Source: Brachynemurus nebulosus
Lineage: Eukaryota; Arthropoda; Insecta; Neuroptera; Myrmeleontidae
Direction of reading: 5' to 3'
Assembly: GCA_035578155.1 (NCBI GenBank)
Contig: JAPWDM010000001.1
Coordinates: forward strand, 81,697,561-81,761,560
Length of the DNA: 64,000 nucleotides
Made by a program: the position numbers and the translations under genes. Each line of letters begins with the position of its first letter. Position 1 is the stretch's first letter. Under the pieces are notes generated by a model. That model was not told where the DNA came from, searched no databases, and saw only the letters and a list, made by a program, of their open reading frames with translations. Shown here piece after piece: positions 25,175 to 36,793 of this stretch.

Positions 25175-26530
25175 ACCTTGTAGGTCGAGAACTCTTTTAA
25201 AGTGCTCCGATCCGTCAATTTATGCTTTTCTTATATCTCCTATAGTTTTCGAGATATCTAAGCAAATATGATTAAAACACGCACACCCCCTTCCACGCCC
25301 CACAGACTTTAGAGGTTAGTTCTAAACGATGTTTATAACTTTGTTAGCTTAGCCCTAACGCTTAAAATTTTTGCTATTGAACTATAAACATGAGCGCTGT
25401 TGTAGTGAATTCTACAAATTTTTCTGTAATTGTCTTAATAAATCTAGAAATACATAATTTTTGCAATCGTCAATTAATGTTTGAATGTATGTGCGATCCT
25501 TATTTGTCTTTCAGTCATAATACTGCTCACAAGTCTACTGTATCTGTATCACTCTGATATTATGTTTATATACATTACTCTGATATACTTAAGTTGAGTG
25601 GACTTTTGTAATTGTTATTACTAAATATTGTTAAATAGTATTGTTATTATATATTGTTATTACTCGCTAGCTGTAACAGTTATATATTTGTCATTGAACT
25701 CTTTCTTACAATCATTTGATTTAAAAACAAATAAAATTATTAGGTATTAGATTAGTTCTACCACTTAGGAGTGCACGATGACCAATAGAAAAATATGGCT
25801 CCATCATTTTTGTCTGTTCTACATGCCTTATAAGTTTCATCAAAACTGATTGTGAGAATTTCACTCTGGATGCATCTCCTTATAAGAATAGAACAAAACT
25901 AACAAGGCGATGCACCCAGAGTGAAATTCGGGATTTTGATGAAACTTCGCTGGTGTCTAGAATAGGCAAAAATAAGGGACCCGTATTTTTTTTTATCGGC
26001 CATCTTCCACGTTTACGGGGTGAAACCAGCCCGTAAAACTGGGGGTTCAAATCGTATTTCTTAAGATATCTCGAAAACTATAAGTGATAGAGGAAACCTT
26101 TAAATTGACGAAATGTTTCTCTTCGAAAGACTCATTCACCTATATAGGTCAAACCCGGGTCGGATTCATAAGAGGGGCTGGAGGAGAAAAAGCGAGTAAA
26201 TTTTCTTGTTCAGCCTGAGTGGTTCAATGTATCAAATTTTTGTCATCATAAATAGAAACAGCACCAAAAATTAGGGTATACGTGTTTTTGAGTTTATTTT
26301 GAAATATGTGTGGTATCCAAGCCAAATAAGGAAGAAAAAAATAGGGTATATTCTATTGCATTATTATTGATTGCAAATGCGTTTTATATTTTTTTTACTT
26401 TTATGTTGATTTTCGTCATGAAAATGTAAATTTTCACTTTCCGATAATGATTCATATATTTTTCAGTACTAGCTTAATTGGTAAATTAGGCAAGTGTACA
26501 TTTGGTTACTCATTCAATATTTACTTGAAA
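25175..26530. repeat. Diverged copies of the 43132-45253 foldback family
   Basis: A right-arm-like piece lies at ~25175-25330 (CTATAGTTTTCGAGATATCT). A local foldback is at ~25808-25975 (TTTCATCAAAACT / TTTTGATGAAACTT and ATTTCACTCTGGATGCATC mirrored). A left-arm-like piece spans ~25955-26520 (GGGACCCGTATTTTTTTTTATCGGCC, GATATCTCGAAAACTATAAG, TGCATTATTATTGATTGCAA). Non-coding. Confidence 0.65.
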
Positions 26531-26795
26531 AGTTCCAAAGTTTTGAGGCCATATAAGCAGCTTTTATATTTTCAGTCTGAAAAGACAAATGCTCATTAGC
26601 CTTTTTAATTAACTAGCTTTAAAGTATTTTTCAGTAAAGAATACTACCTGCTTAGTTTCTGATTCGGTATACAGTATATCACAAAAGTGCTTAGACAAAT
26701 GAAGAATAATAAAAGATTTCTTTAAGTAAAATTTTTAGAAAACTTGTTAGGTAAAAAACAAAATATGTCACCTATAGAATAAGCTAATTACATTT
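26531..26795. other. Short A/T-rich spacer
   Basis: No feature seen between the repeat family and the TTAA-flanked fragment. Confidence 0.4.
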
Positions 26796-26799
26796 TTAA

Positions 26800-27510
26800 C
26801 CCTAGAATCATACGTTGGTCTACGAGTAAAGTTAATCATACATCGGCGTTATTCTGACGAATGGACTTTTTACGGAAAGTTTTAGAGTTTATTTGCAAAA
26901 AACATTTTTTTACATAACAATACTACAAAAGCGAACAAAATATTTAAAAAAATTAGAATTCGAAAAATTTCTTAATATAAATATTTATTAATTTTTTTAA
27001 TCTTTTTATCAAAGCATATTTTCATTATAAAAATTAAAAAATATGTAGATAAATACATCAGTTGTATCATAAAACATGTCTTTCAAATAATTAATTTATG
27101 AACTATTATGAGTCAGTGGACATGTGTGACTTTACAGAATGTGAAATTTCTCAGTCATAAATATTCCTATAGATATGTAGTTATTTCCCCATTAGGCACA
27201 TTTGTGAATTTTCTAAAATTTGTTAGTAATTTTTCGAATTAGATCTCAAAAAATAATAAAAATTAAAATATTTTCCACAAAAAAAATTGTCAATCTTTTA
27301 TTAAGTCATTCTAAACGCATTCTTTAGTTTTTCAATTCAATATATTAAAACTTCAGTATTATGTCGTCTCTATAAGTCAAACAGCTGTAATTATCTTTCA
27401 CACTATCAAAATCATTGAATAAATTAATTATAACATCCATATCTTTAATAAATTTTAGAAAAATTAGGAAAACTTTTATACGTGAAGTACAAAATCTTTA
27501 AAAAAAAAAA
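26800..27510. mobile_element. piggyBac-like MITE, left portion only
   Basis: It begins CCCTAGAATCATACG after TTAA (26796-26799) and follows the complete element at 48392-49346 closely, for about 700 bp, up to an A-run at ~27500-27510. The homology then stops and transposase-coding sequence begins. The right TIR is missing. Short CCCTAGAA ends next to TTAA are characteristic of the piggyBac superfamily. Confidence 0.8.
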
Positions 27511-28230
27511 CAACCAAAGCATCAAGAATTAAAGGAAGGAGATTTTTCTAGAAGAATGGTGTTTTGTGAAAAGTTAATGGATTTTTATAACGAAAATGAA
27601 TTATTTTTGAAAAGTGTTTGTTTTACGGACGAATGTTCATTCTCAATAGTTAAAGAACCGAACAATCAAAATTTTCGTTTTTGGAGTACGGAGAATCCAC
27701 ACAATTTTGTACCAATTCACACACAATATAAAGAAACTGTTAACGTTTGGGCGGGAATTTTAGGGAATAATATCAATGGACCATACTTCATCGATGGGTC
27801 ATTACCAAAAGAAGAATATTATGATTTATTAATTGAAAAAGTGCCTCCACACATTGCTGAAGTCACTGAAGACGTAGTGTGGTTCCAGAAAGATGAAGCT
27901 CCGGCACATTGTGCTAAAGTAGTCAAAGAACTATTAGACAACGCATTTCCAAATCGTTGGATTGGACAGGGTGGCACAATTGAATGGCCAGCTCGTTCTA
28001 CTGATCTGGCTCCTAATGACTTTTTTTTATGGAGCTATCTTTACGATAGAGTTTATGCTAAGGTGGAACGTTATCGATGTGTAGAAGAACTCCAACAATA
28101 AATAACTGAAGGATGTTTTAATATGCCTCTTCATCACTTGGAATCTACAAAAAAAAATTTTATGATAGATTAGGATTTTGTCTGGCATGCAATGGTAGAA
28201 TTTTTGAGCGCTTTTTATAATATTCTTTAA
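27511..28230 (+). pseudogene. Broken Tc1/mariner-superfamily (IS630-like) transposase, C-terminal half
   Basis: An open frame enters from the A-run at 27511 (QPKHQELKEGDFSRR) and has its first Met at 27556. It reads through the DDE domain to TAA at 28099, then continues in frame past a second stop (TAG 28171-28173) to TAA at 28228-28230. Counting from that Met, the acidic triad is D25 (FTDECSF), D113 (WFQKDEAPAH) and D155 (DLAPNDFFLW). The last two are 41 residues apart, a DD41D spacing if aligned as in Mos1. The helix-turn-helix N-terminus is absent. In-frame stops and truncation make it a pseudogene. It is fused directly to a piggyBac-like MITE fragment; no TIR of its own was found. Confidence 0.85.
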
Positions 28231-28403
28231 TTTAACTTAGGTAGTTAGTTTTACCAGAAAAGTGTATTTAATAAATGAAATAATTTTTATTTGTATTGTC
28301 TTAGTTTTTAAAATTCTATTATAAATAATAAAAATTATGAGGAATAAAAAAGTATTTATAAAAAAATAATTTATTCATGCCGTTTATGTTCAAATTTTTA
28401 ATA

Positions 28404-28405
<2 letters not shown>
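28231..28405. other. Short A/T-rich spacer
   Basis: No feature; it leads into the (TA)n array. Confidence 0.4.

Positions 28406-28480
<75 letters not shown>
28406..28480. repeat. (TA)n microsatellite
   Basis: About 75 bp of TA immediately left of the (TA)-cored hairpin. Confidence 0.98.
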
Positions 28481-28483
<3 letters not shown>

Positions 28484-28530
28484 AAAAAAAATTGAAGTGG
28501 TGTTAAATTTTCTGTCGGGGGTGTATATAT

Positions 28531-28618
<88 letters not shown>

Positions 28619-28658
28619 CCCCGACAGAAAATTTACACCACTTCAATTTTTTTTCTTA
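28480..28658. repeat. Hairpin with ~52-bp arms around a (TA)n core
   Basis: The left arm 28480-28532 and right arm 28607-28658 are inverse copies apart from one extra T, with ATTTTCTGTCGGGGGTGTAT as their most distinctive part. The intervening ~75 bp is TA dinucleotides. The whole can fold into one near-perfect cruciform. No host gene or known element end was recognised. Confidence 0.9.
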
Positions 28659-28929
28659 AAATGGCTTTATCTATGCAATGAAAACTTTAACTTAAACAAG
28701 GTTGTGTATATGATTTGATTACACATTTGGCTTCCAATCCATGCACTTGTATACATTATTTAGGCATTTCTTTGACGATCACGTCACATCAAAGTGTGAA
28801 AATGAATATTTTCTATTTTTTTTAAAATTGAAATATAATTTTTTATACAATTTTTTTGATAAAAGCTGTTTTCTCTTAATTAACGTTTCTATCATATTAA
28901 ATAACACATTTTTAGCTTTCTAACGGCCA

Positions 28930-29880
28930 CCGGAAAATTTTCGTACGATGATTAGTTACGAAGTTATGAACAGGCAACGTTTAGTGTGTGCTATACTCTT
29001 TGAATGATTATAACTCGGTTAAAAATTGTCGTGTAGCGATGAAAAAAATGAATGGATATGGATATATTGTTTAATGGATGTTTAATGGATAGATACTGTA
29101 TGAAATCCGTTAGGCTCCTGAGGACTCAAAAGCGCCAAAAATTAACTATTCAACTGTGCTCACTATTTGGAAATTTGCTATGTTATGCAGATGCTGCGAC
29201 AGGGATTCAAATATTAAAAAAGGACCTTAAATAGTGAACTGGAAGGCCTTTACGAAGATATTTTTTCTTTCCAAAAAAATCCAAACTTTCTATTATATAA
29301 ATAAAATAAAAAATAACATCAGTAACATTTTTTAAATTATGGTCTATTTCACTTAAATTTAACCATATTTCATCACTTATTTCACCTATCAAATAATTTC
29401 CGTTTTCTTGGCTTTATCTTTTTCATTATTGCACTTATGTAAATTTTAAATTTGCAATTTGTCTTTAGACAAGCATAGAAGATTGACTTGTTTTGAATAT
29501 AAGAATTATTTAATTTTGTAACTTTGACTCATGATCAGTATTTGAAACAAGGTATATTTACATAATTACGTATTGATTGCATTTATGATAAATGATAGTA
29601 TTTAATTAATTTGTTTCTTTAAATTTATCATGCCTACTGTATTATTATGAAAATATATCACATTTAACCACATATAACAACGCTATTGAATTCCGGTATA
29701 AAAATGGGAAAAGTGGGGGGCGAGGTAGTGTGGAATCCCTGAAGGGCACACCCTCGATATTAACGGAATACAGATACATCATTTCAGCCCTCTAGGTTTA
29801 CTCAGAGAGTCTCTAGGCGCCTTAGAGAAAAAGCAAAAAAATCAAGGAAATATTGGCGTAAAAATCGTGGGGGTAAGTTA
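28930..29880. repeat. Mosaic of repeat fragments
   Basis: Positions ~29214-29310 match the end of the 398-bp repeat (AAAGGACCTTAAATAGT, GGCCTTTACGAAG). Positions ~29630-29878 match the head of the 1.3-kb repeat (AAAAGTGGGGGGCGAGG, AAATATTGGCGTAAAAATCG). The phrase GCTATGTTATGCAG.ATG at ~29178 recurs near 33330. There is no gene; the 60-codon frames here are fortuitous. Confidence 0.65.
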
Positions 29881-30079
29881 TCCCGACGCACGGGACATCG
29901 TCCGAAGAAAAGTTTATGTCTTATAATTAGAGTAAGTACTGCATTTCAGATATAAATTAGAATATGCTGAAACAATTGAAATTCAGTTGCCTCGTGTTAT
30001 AAATTTTTTGTTTTGTTTGTTATTAATTCATTTTTTATGTCCCATGAGTCACGCGCGAATCTCCCATAACTATTTTTGA

Positions 30080-30560
30080 TATTTCATTACACATGAATTT
30101 TGCTTTAATTATTGCTTGCAAAAGATTGGACGCCCAAATGTGGACTGTTTTTGTTTCATTCATCAATCAATGCTTTAATTAAATCCTGTTTATTAGAAAT
30201 ATTACGTTTTCTTATTTGAACACCATGATATTGCCATAGAGGTTCAACAGGGTTGACATCTAGTGACTGTGAGGGTGTACAAAGTAAATGAGGTACGTTA
30301 TACAACAGATACTGCTTCAATACAAATGCCAAGAAAATGCTTTTGAAAAATGTAGCTTTCGGATAAATTTAATTTCCTGGCGCATGCATGTAAATTCTTT
30401 TTCAAAATATTCCAAAAACATATTTATCCATAATTCAATCGAAAACATGAAAATTTTCAAAAACATTACACCCCCACCCCATGACGGATCCACCACCATG
30501 TTTGACGGTGGACAGCAAATTTTGTTTTCGAGTGGCTTTATAAATACTTTTTAGTCTAAT
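30080..30560 (-). pseudogene. Decayed Tc1-like transposase
   Basis: On the minus strand, fragments of a Tc1 transposase appear in order but in different frames. TVKHGGGSVMGWGC (about 30470-30515) comes before the second catalytic Asp, whose QDNDPKH-type motif is not recognisable. YNVPHLLCTPSQS and LDVNPVEPLW (about 30230-30300) are next, with the third acidic position, followed by QIRKRNISNKQDLIKALIDE and, after a stop and frame change, LLQAIIKAKF. Catalytic function is lost. The N-terminal DNA-binding domain is not visible. It lies beside repeat fragments with no clear TIRs, an old dead copy. Confidence 0.8.
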
Positions 30561-30576
30561 TATTCAACTGAAAAAA

Positions 30577-30670
30577 TTAGGCTTATACAGACTATACGAT
30601 AAGAACGGGACGAGACGAGAGTAGGGGCGCTATCCGTTTTCAGATCCGTAGAACACGATTCTGAATAAAA
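30577..30670. repeat. Inverted tail of the 1.3-kb repeat
   Basis: The reverse complement of ~4085-4185 (CGGATCCGTAGAACACGA-like and AGAGTAGGGGCGCTATCC), again adjacent to a (TA)n array. The repeat family therefore carries its array along in either orientation. Confidence 0.8.
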
Positions 30671-30679
30671 AAATGTCTG

Positions 30680-30783
<104 letters not shown>

Positions 30784-30923
30784 TATTTTAATTTTAGCGA
30801 ATTTCCCGAATCTCCAGAATGGAAATTCAGCTATTACAGTAGGTCTCATGACGCCACCTGAGCCCGGGACTATGGTAGAAATTTGTTTTGAGGTCCCTAG
30901 AACCGAAAATAATATTCACTAAA

Positions 30924-31098
<175 letters not shown>

Positions 31099-31816
31099 CA
31101 CAGAAAAAAAAACAGTGATTTTATTTACAAAACCGCTTTTAGTATTTAGCTTTCGTTGTTAGAACTAAAATTTGAGTAATTGTAACAAAACTCGCTTTCA
31201 GTGATTAATATAAGTTTTATTAATCCTACAAATTGCGTTTTATTAATTTGTTAACATAAAATTTTGTAAATATTACAAAAATTTTTGTAATAACAAAAAA
31301 AATAATTTAGTAGTATATTTTTGTAGCATTAATTACAGTTCTATTAAATATTTTAAGTAAATATAAGAAAAATATTTGTAATTATAACACTGTTTTAAAA
31401 ATCAAAATGCGCATGCTTAAAGTAAAAGTCTCTTTTGTAATTAAAACGAAAATTTTTGTAATAATTAATTGACGCTTGCGCAGAGTTGACAAGTTGATAC
31501 GTTTATGTGATATTTTGTAAACGTTCATAATACCTATATATGCATTTAAAGAAACCCTGATTTAGTGATTATCAAAAAGTTTTGTATTTCTCATTTAAAA
31601 ATTGTGTTTTGTAATTATAACAAAAAGTTTTGTAATAAATAACTGACGCAAGCGCAATATTGACGAATTCTATGATTTTTAGAATGTTGTGTAGTATTCA
31701 TAGCGTCATTCTGTGATAGAGTCCATCTTCATAAATATTTATTATAACCTGACAAGAGTTTATGAAAAAACATAGTATACAATCTCAATTTAAAAGATTG
31801 TTTGTACGTTAGAAAT

Positions 31817-32056
31817 ATGACAAGAAAACTTGCTAATGGTTTTACTATCGAAAATCTGACAATGGCTAGTAAGTATTTTCATAAATTATTTTTTGCTCAC
31901 AAATATTAATAATATTCCTATCAAAATTTGATCTCTTTTTTTTCAGATACTAAAAGCAATTTTGAACATTATGGAAAAAATAATTTCAGATTTGCAGTTA
32001 AACCTTTTTATAACCAAAGAAAAGTTCCTTCAGTTCAGAAATTTATAAAACACTAG
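31817..32056 (+). CDS. Candidate two-exon micro-gene, 53 codons
   Basis: ATG at 31817 opens exon 1 (31817-31868), ending GCTA|GTAAGT. The 78-bp intron 31869-31946 has a strong donor and a T-rich tract before CAG. Exon 2 (31947-32056) ends at TAG. Joined, the frame is continuous (162 nt), giving a basic peptide beginning MTRKLANGFTIENLTMANT and ending FIKH. Both splice sites match consensus and the phase is maintained. I recognise no domain. It could encode the start of a longer protein whose later exons (splice-like sites near 32084 and 32155) have decayed. Purely a gene model from sequence. Confidence 0.3.
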
Positions 32057-32059
32057 CAA

Positions 32060-32385
32060 ATTTGCATTCCTTTTCAAATTCAAGTAAGGGTTATTTTTTG
32101 GTTAGACATGTTTTTAAGCTTCATATTTTAGTCAGTAAAATATTCTTTTTTTACAGGTGGAAAACATGCTAGGTACTCCTATTTTATCTTTTTACTTTGA
32201 TTCTGAATCGAATATGTAATCCATTATTCGACTATATGTGAAAAACCTCAGTCAAGTAAATTACTAACAAATTAAAATCATTCTTTTTCAAATTCAAGTG
32301 AGTTTTTTATTATTTGGTTAGACATTTTTTATGTTTCATATTTTAGTAAAATATGCTTTTTTACAGATAAACAACATGTTTGTTT
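32060..32385. repeat. Two-copy ~220-bp duplication with splice-like edges
   Basis: CTTTTTCAAATTCAAGT, TTGGTTAGACAT, CATATTTTAGT and a TTTTTTACAG acceptor-like site occur at ~32068-32165 and again, in order, at ~32288-32375. They look like duplicated intron/exon junction segments inside the TIR element. Confidence 0.6.
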
Positions 32386-32640
32386 TCGTTTTGTTTTTTA
32401 AAATTTTTCACTGGATTTTGAAGATGTAATTGAATATTGGACTACAGTTATATATTTTATTGAAATTTTCTTAATATTAGTTCTGAATATAAAAATATGT
32501 TAGAATTATTTCTAAAACACTTGCCATACCTCCTGTAAGTTAATACATTTTAACATAACTTTTTATTTTTTTTTTGTATTAATTAATTAATAAATTCATT
32601 TATATAAAATAAAATTTTTCTTATTTTACAGGGACTAACT

Positions 32641-32756
32641 GGATGTACTTTGATAATTAATGTAATGCTGTGTAAAATAGATGTGAAGTTTGAATTTTGT
32701 AATTATTTTATAGTCACATCTGTTTTGTTTTTTACATTAATTATCAAAGTATATCC
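32641..32756. repeat. Hairpin, ~45-bp arms
   Basis: GGATGTACTTTGATAATTAA...GATGTGA and TCACATC...TTAATTATCAAAGTATATCC are inverse, with a ~25-bp loop, inside the 31.1-33.1 kb element. The paired short frames on both strands arise from this symmetry. Confidence 0.8.
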
Positions 32757-33129
32757 AATAAGTTCCTTTCCTTCACAAATATCCTTAATAATATTTACAA
32801 GGGTTATTTGTAAGTACAACAAAAAAATATAGTAAAATTTACTATAAAATTTAGTATTTATTAATAAATAAATCATACCAATTACAAATTCCATTTAGTA
32901 ATTATAACAAAGTTTATTAAATGTTCAACAAAACATACGTTGAGTTTTATTCACAAAAATAAGTCTTTGTGATAATTACAAAAATTATTCTGAATTAACA
33001 GAACCTTTTAGTACTCAGATTTTTAATAAAAGTGGTTTTGTAATATTACTAAACGGTTCTATTGGAGTAAAAATTTTGTAATATTAATTCACGTTTTTGT
33101 AATATACAGTGAGTTTTTTTTTTTCTGTG

Positions 33130-33419
33130 TATATGTCCGCACGATAACTCAAGAACGAAACATCTTATTTTTAAGAAATTTCGTGAAAACGGTTATGGTT
33201 TTTTGGACATTTTTCGTGAAAAAAATTCGGCGAAATGAGGCGGAAAAATCACATAAAGAAAATTTTTTATTTACAATTACTCTATATCAACTAGTTTCCG
33301 AGAAAAACGTACTTTTGTAAATGGAAATTCGCTATGTTATGCAGGATGTTGCGACAGGGGTATTTTTAAATGGAGTAAGGCGTTTTCTTCTTAAGCCGAA
33401 TATATATACATATATGTTA
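33130..33419. other. Spacer with a shared repeat-end phrase
   Basis: Contains GCTATGTTATGCAGGATG (33331), also present at ~29178 and inverted near 10970, probably the end of an unidentified dispersed repeat. Nothing else. Confidence 0.4.
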
Positions 33420-35191
33420 TAGTCAAAGGTCGACATGCAGTCTCTTCGCGGAATGACTCGTTTATACTAGATTTGACCAACGCCTTTCAGCAAACCCTGA
33501 ATTAGGTTCCTATTTCGGCCTTTGACTGATGTCTTTTTAGACAAATCTAGAAGTACCTAACTTTTTAGTCAAACGTCGGAAGTAAAATAATCTGTTTCGG
33601 GATTTTCCTAGTCTATCCTAGAAGCGACTAAGGTAAGTTCGATCAAACGTCAATTTATACTACACTTGCTGCATGTTTAAACAGGTTTTTGCATGCGAGC
33701 CTAACTATTTGCAGTGTTCTAATAAATTTATTTGTCATTCCGTATTTGTGCGGGAGTGTAAGCTTAAAGATGAGTGAATTAAGGTTTTCAAATTTTCAGT
33801 CACAACACAGTTGTGACTGAAAACTAGAATTATGAAGTTTTGAAAGTTAAGTTTATGCAGAAAATATCTAACCTGAACAAGGGTAAGTGTTCATTTTATA
33901 CTAAAAATAAACGAAATTATGAGATCATATGTAAAGTCGAATCTGCTAAAGTATCTACTAAAAAGACATAGGCTAACTTCAAAAATGCATCACTGCTTGC
34001 ATGAGGCAGAGTCAAAAGTTCAAAAACGCATCAAACGCATCACAACGAAAAATCAAAAATTCATTTTTGCATTTGATGCGTCAAAACAATGCATCAAGAA
34101 ATCTGATGATGCGTGTCATGCGCATAATGTAATATCACAGCTCTTCCATAATGGTTATAGGAATAATTCCGAAAAACTAAATGTTGAAAAAGATGAATTT
34201 ATTTACCTCTCATTAAAATTGTTTAAACTATCTGGATACATCTTGCACTTAATACATCTTGCACAGAATACATCTTGCACATATGTAATATTTTTTATTC
34301 AAATAATTTCAATTTTTTCAATTTCAAGTAACTTGAAGTTGAAATTCAAAGATAATATATACAAGGACTGTATTGCTGTATTATCTATAGGCTAATCATG
34401 CTATATTACCTATAGCTAGTCAAATCAGAGGTTAAATGATGCCAATATGCCGTTCAAAAACATCTTATGTGCATCAAATTTCAAGAGGGCATCAGTATCG
34501 CATCATGTAGTATTAGACGTATCAGAAAGGTCATGATGCTACATCGATGCGATAAAATTTACATTTTTGAAGTTGCCCATACTTACAGTATCGCCGTCTT
34601 AAACGCTACGAAGTTGTGTGTTTCGGAGACACAACGCCTTTTCGGAGACGCAACGTCAACGTCAACTCACGTCAAGGTTTTTTAAAATGCCACTGAGCCA
34701 CTCCAATAAAAAATGCTCATCAAGATTGTGTAAATGTAAAAGATCGAACGTATTGTGCAACTCAAAATTCCATAACGCATCATATTGTTAAAATAAAGAG
34801 TAATTTTTTCATTTTTTCAATTATTTCATAGGTAGGTACATATTTTTATGATGCAAAATAACAATAACCAATTTTATTTCTTGTTGTGATTATTTGTCAA
34901 TTCATTCCTAAAATATCCTATTCATTCCTAAAACAATAAACATTACAATTACAAATATTCTTTTGTTATAGCTAATAATTAAATAATTTAGGTCTGACTG
35001 GTCAAATCCCGATTTCATCAAATTGAATTTTGGCGTTAGACTGCCCAAATTAGTCTCTCCTAGGATTAACCAAAAATTCGTTAGTCAAAGGTAGAAAAGC
35101 GCTATTCGTTTGCACTTTGATTAAGACGTTATGTCAGACCTGAGGTTTGACTAGGCAAACCTAGGAACGCCATAGCTTCGGTGTTTGACTA
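33420..35191. mobile_element. Putative 1.77-kb TIR element, TA flanks, TAGTCAAA motifs
   Basis: The ends are TAGTCAAAGG and the inverse GTTTGACTA, each flanked by TA. Further (T)AGTCAAAC/GTTTGACT words lie near both ends (33518, 33567, 33640, 35080, 35147). The interior is unusual in that GCATC/GATGC words are very dense at 33985-34560. The 158-codon frame at 33919-34395 is composed largely of these words and has no recognisable domain, so I do not call it a gene. Confidence 0.5.
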
Positions 35192-35194
35192 TAA

Positions 35195-36273
35195 TATATA
35201 TAGTAATATTTTACCAAATGAAAATGATTTCATGCAATAGGAATGCACGTAAATTTATGTATCAAATTTATAATTTATAACGCAAGTCTTTTCTATACTG
35301 AAATGTTATAGTTTAATATTTAATATGAAGCTATGTCTATATGAAAAAATTTACTAAAGCTTCTATTGCACAAACAACCCTAATTTCAATGTTAATTTAT
35401 GTTTATTTAATTTTACAATGTAATTCATTGTTTTATTATCGTAATTCTAACATTATTCTACAATATTAGTAAGGGGTGTTTTATAAGTGATGTGCCGTAT
35501 TTGATGTGCTAAAAAAAACACTTTTTTTAGAATTTTTTTTGGAGAAACTATTTACTGTAATGAAAAAAAAAAGTTTTGTACATTAAAGTATATATAATTA
35601 AGTGTATCTTGAATTTTTTTTCTTTTTGTCTGGCTTTCCATCTGTGCTCTTGTAAGCCTGTTGAATGTCATATGTAAATTTTGCAATTCAAAATGGACCC
35701 AAAAAAAAAAAATACTATAAGTCCGACTAGATTAAAAGTTGATGCATTCTCTTTATTATGGTGTTTACTGTGAGACTAACTAGAATCAGCTCATCAGAAC
35801 TCATACTTTTTTACATACAAAAACTACAAAAATTTCAGAAAAATAAAAGACATATTCTACAACGAAAAAAATATATACAAATACTATAAATATACTTGTC
35901 TAAAATATAAAACCAATAAAAATAAATTAATAATATAATAATAATGATAAATGAACAAAAAAACCAATCGAAGATTTAAATTTGCACGTAGGAGAATAAA
36001 AAGCGACAATAAACAGTAACGGACAAATGTGTGTAGATTTTATTCTTTGGTAGGGTTTATTCTTTTACATGTGCAAGGAAGTAAGTATTTTTGAAAAGAT
36101 ATACGTCATTCTTTTACCAAGATAATAACACAGCAAACATACTTGTAATATAGATATCTCTCACAAGATCTACTACCTAATATATTGAAAAAGGATAGTA
36201 AAAATTATAATAACTTTGATAAATGCAAAAATTTTATTTTTAAATTCCAAAGACATGAATTATTTGCTTTTGG

Positions 36274-36276
<3 letters not shown>
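35195..36276. other. A/T-rich DNA, no supported feature
   Basis: Several A-runs (35508, 35562, 35700) and no recognisable coding, RNA or element end. Confidence 0.45.

Positions 36277-36344
<68 letters not shown>
36277..36344. repeat. (TA)n microsatellite
   Basis: About 68 bp of TA. Confidence 0.98.
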
Positions 36345-36347
<3 letters not shown>

Positions 36348-36793
36348 TAAAAATTGGAGGAAATATTTCTTTCAAGTGTGTTGATTTGGCATAGAATATT
36401 GGTCTAATTGAAAATTTAATTATCAAAAAATTCATTTTAATATCAAAAAGTTTTGACATTTAAATAAAATCATAGACAAGATATCCAAAATATCTAATAA
36501 AAGAATAGTTATCTATGTGTGAGACAAAATATTTTTTTAATCTGACACCAGATGGCAATAATGTCGTCAAGCTAGGTATTTTTTTGTGACATTTGCATTA
36601 AGTGCTGTCAGTTATATATTTTTCAAAGTGGAGTCAAGTTTCAAGCAATGTTTAATACTAAAATTAGCCTTTAATTTGTTACTATTATTAATAATATTAT
36701 AATAATTAATACTAGACAGGTTTACTTTGTGAAAATCCATATTAAATATGGTATCGTTGCTTTGTCACTTTTCACAGCAAAATAACAGAAAAA

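Larger units (their letters stand above)
31099..33129. mobile_element. 2.0-kb TIR element with TTTTGTAAT subterminal motifs
   Basis: The left end CACAGAAAAAAAAACAGTGA is mirrored by the right end TCACTG...TTTTTTTTTTCTGTG, with TATA immediately outside on both sides. Words of the type TTTTGTAAT(A/T) and their inverses occur about twenty times within ~550 bp of the left end and ~250 bp of the right end. A ~175-bp duplication is visible at ~31430/31605 (AATTGACGCTTGCGCAG versus AACTGACGCAAGCGCAA). The interior may hold a small spliced gene (next entry). No transposase domain was recognised, so the superfamily is open. Confidence 0.65.

Noticed and set aside
33919..34395. 158-codon plus-strand frame
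   Set aside because: Built from the dense GCATC/GATGC words; no recognisable domain and no sign of splicing or homologues in the window.
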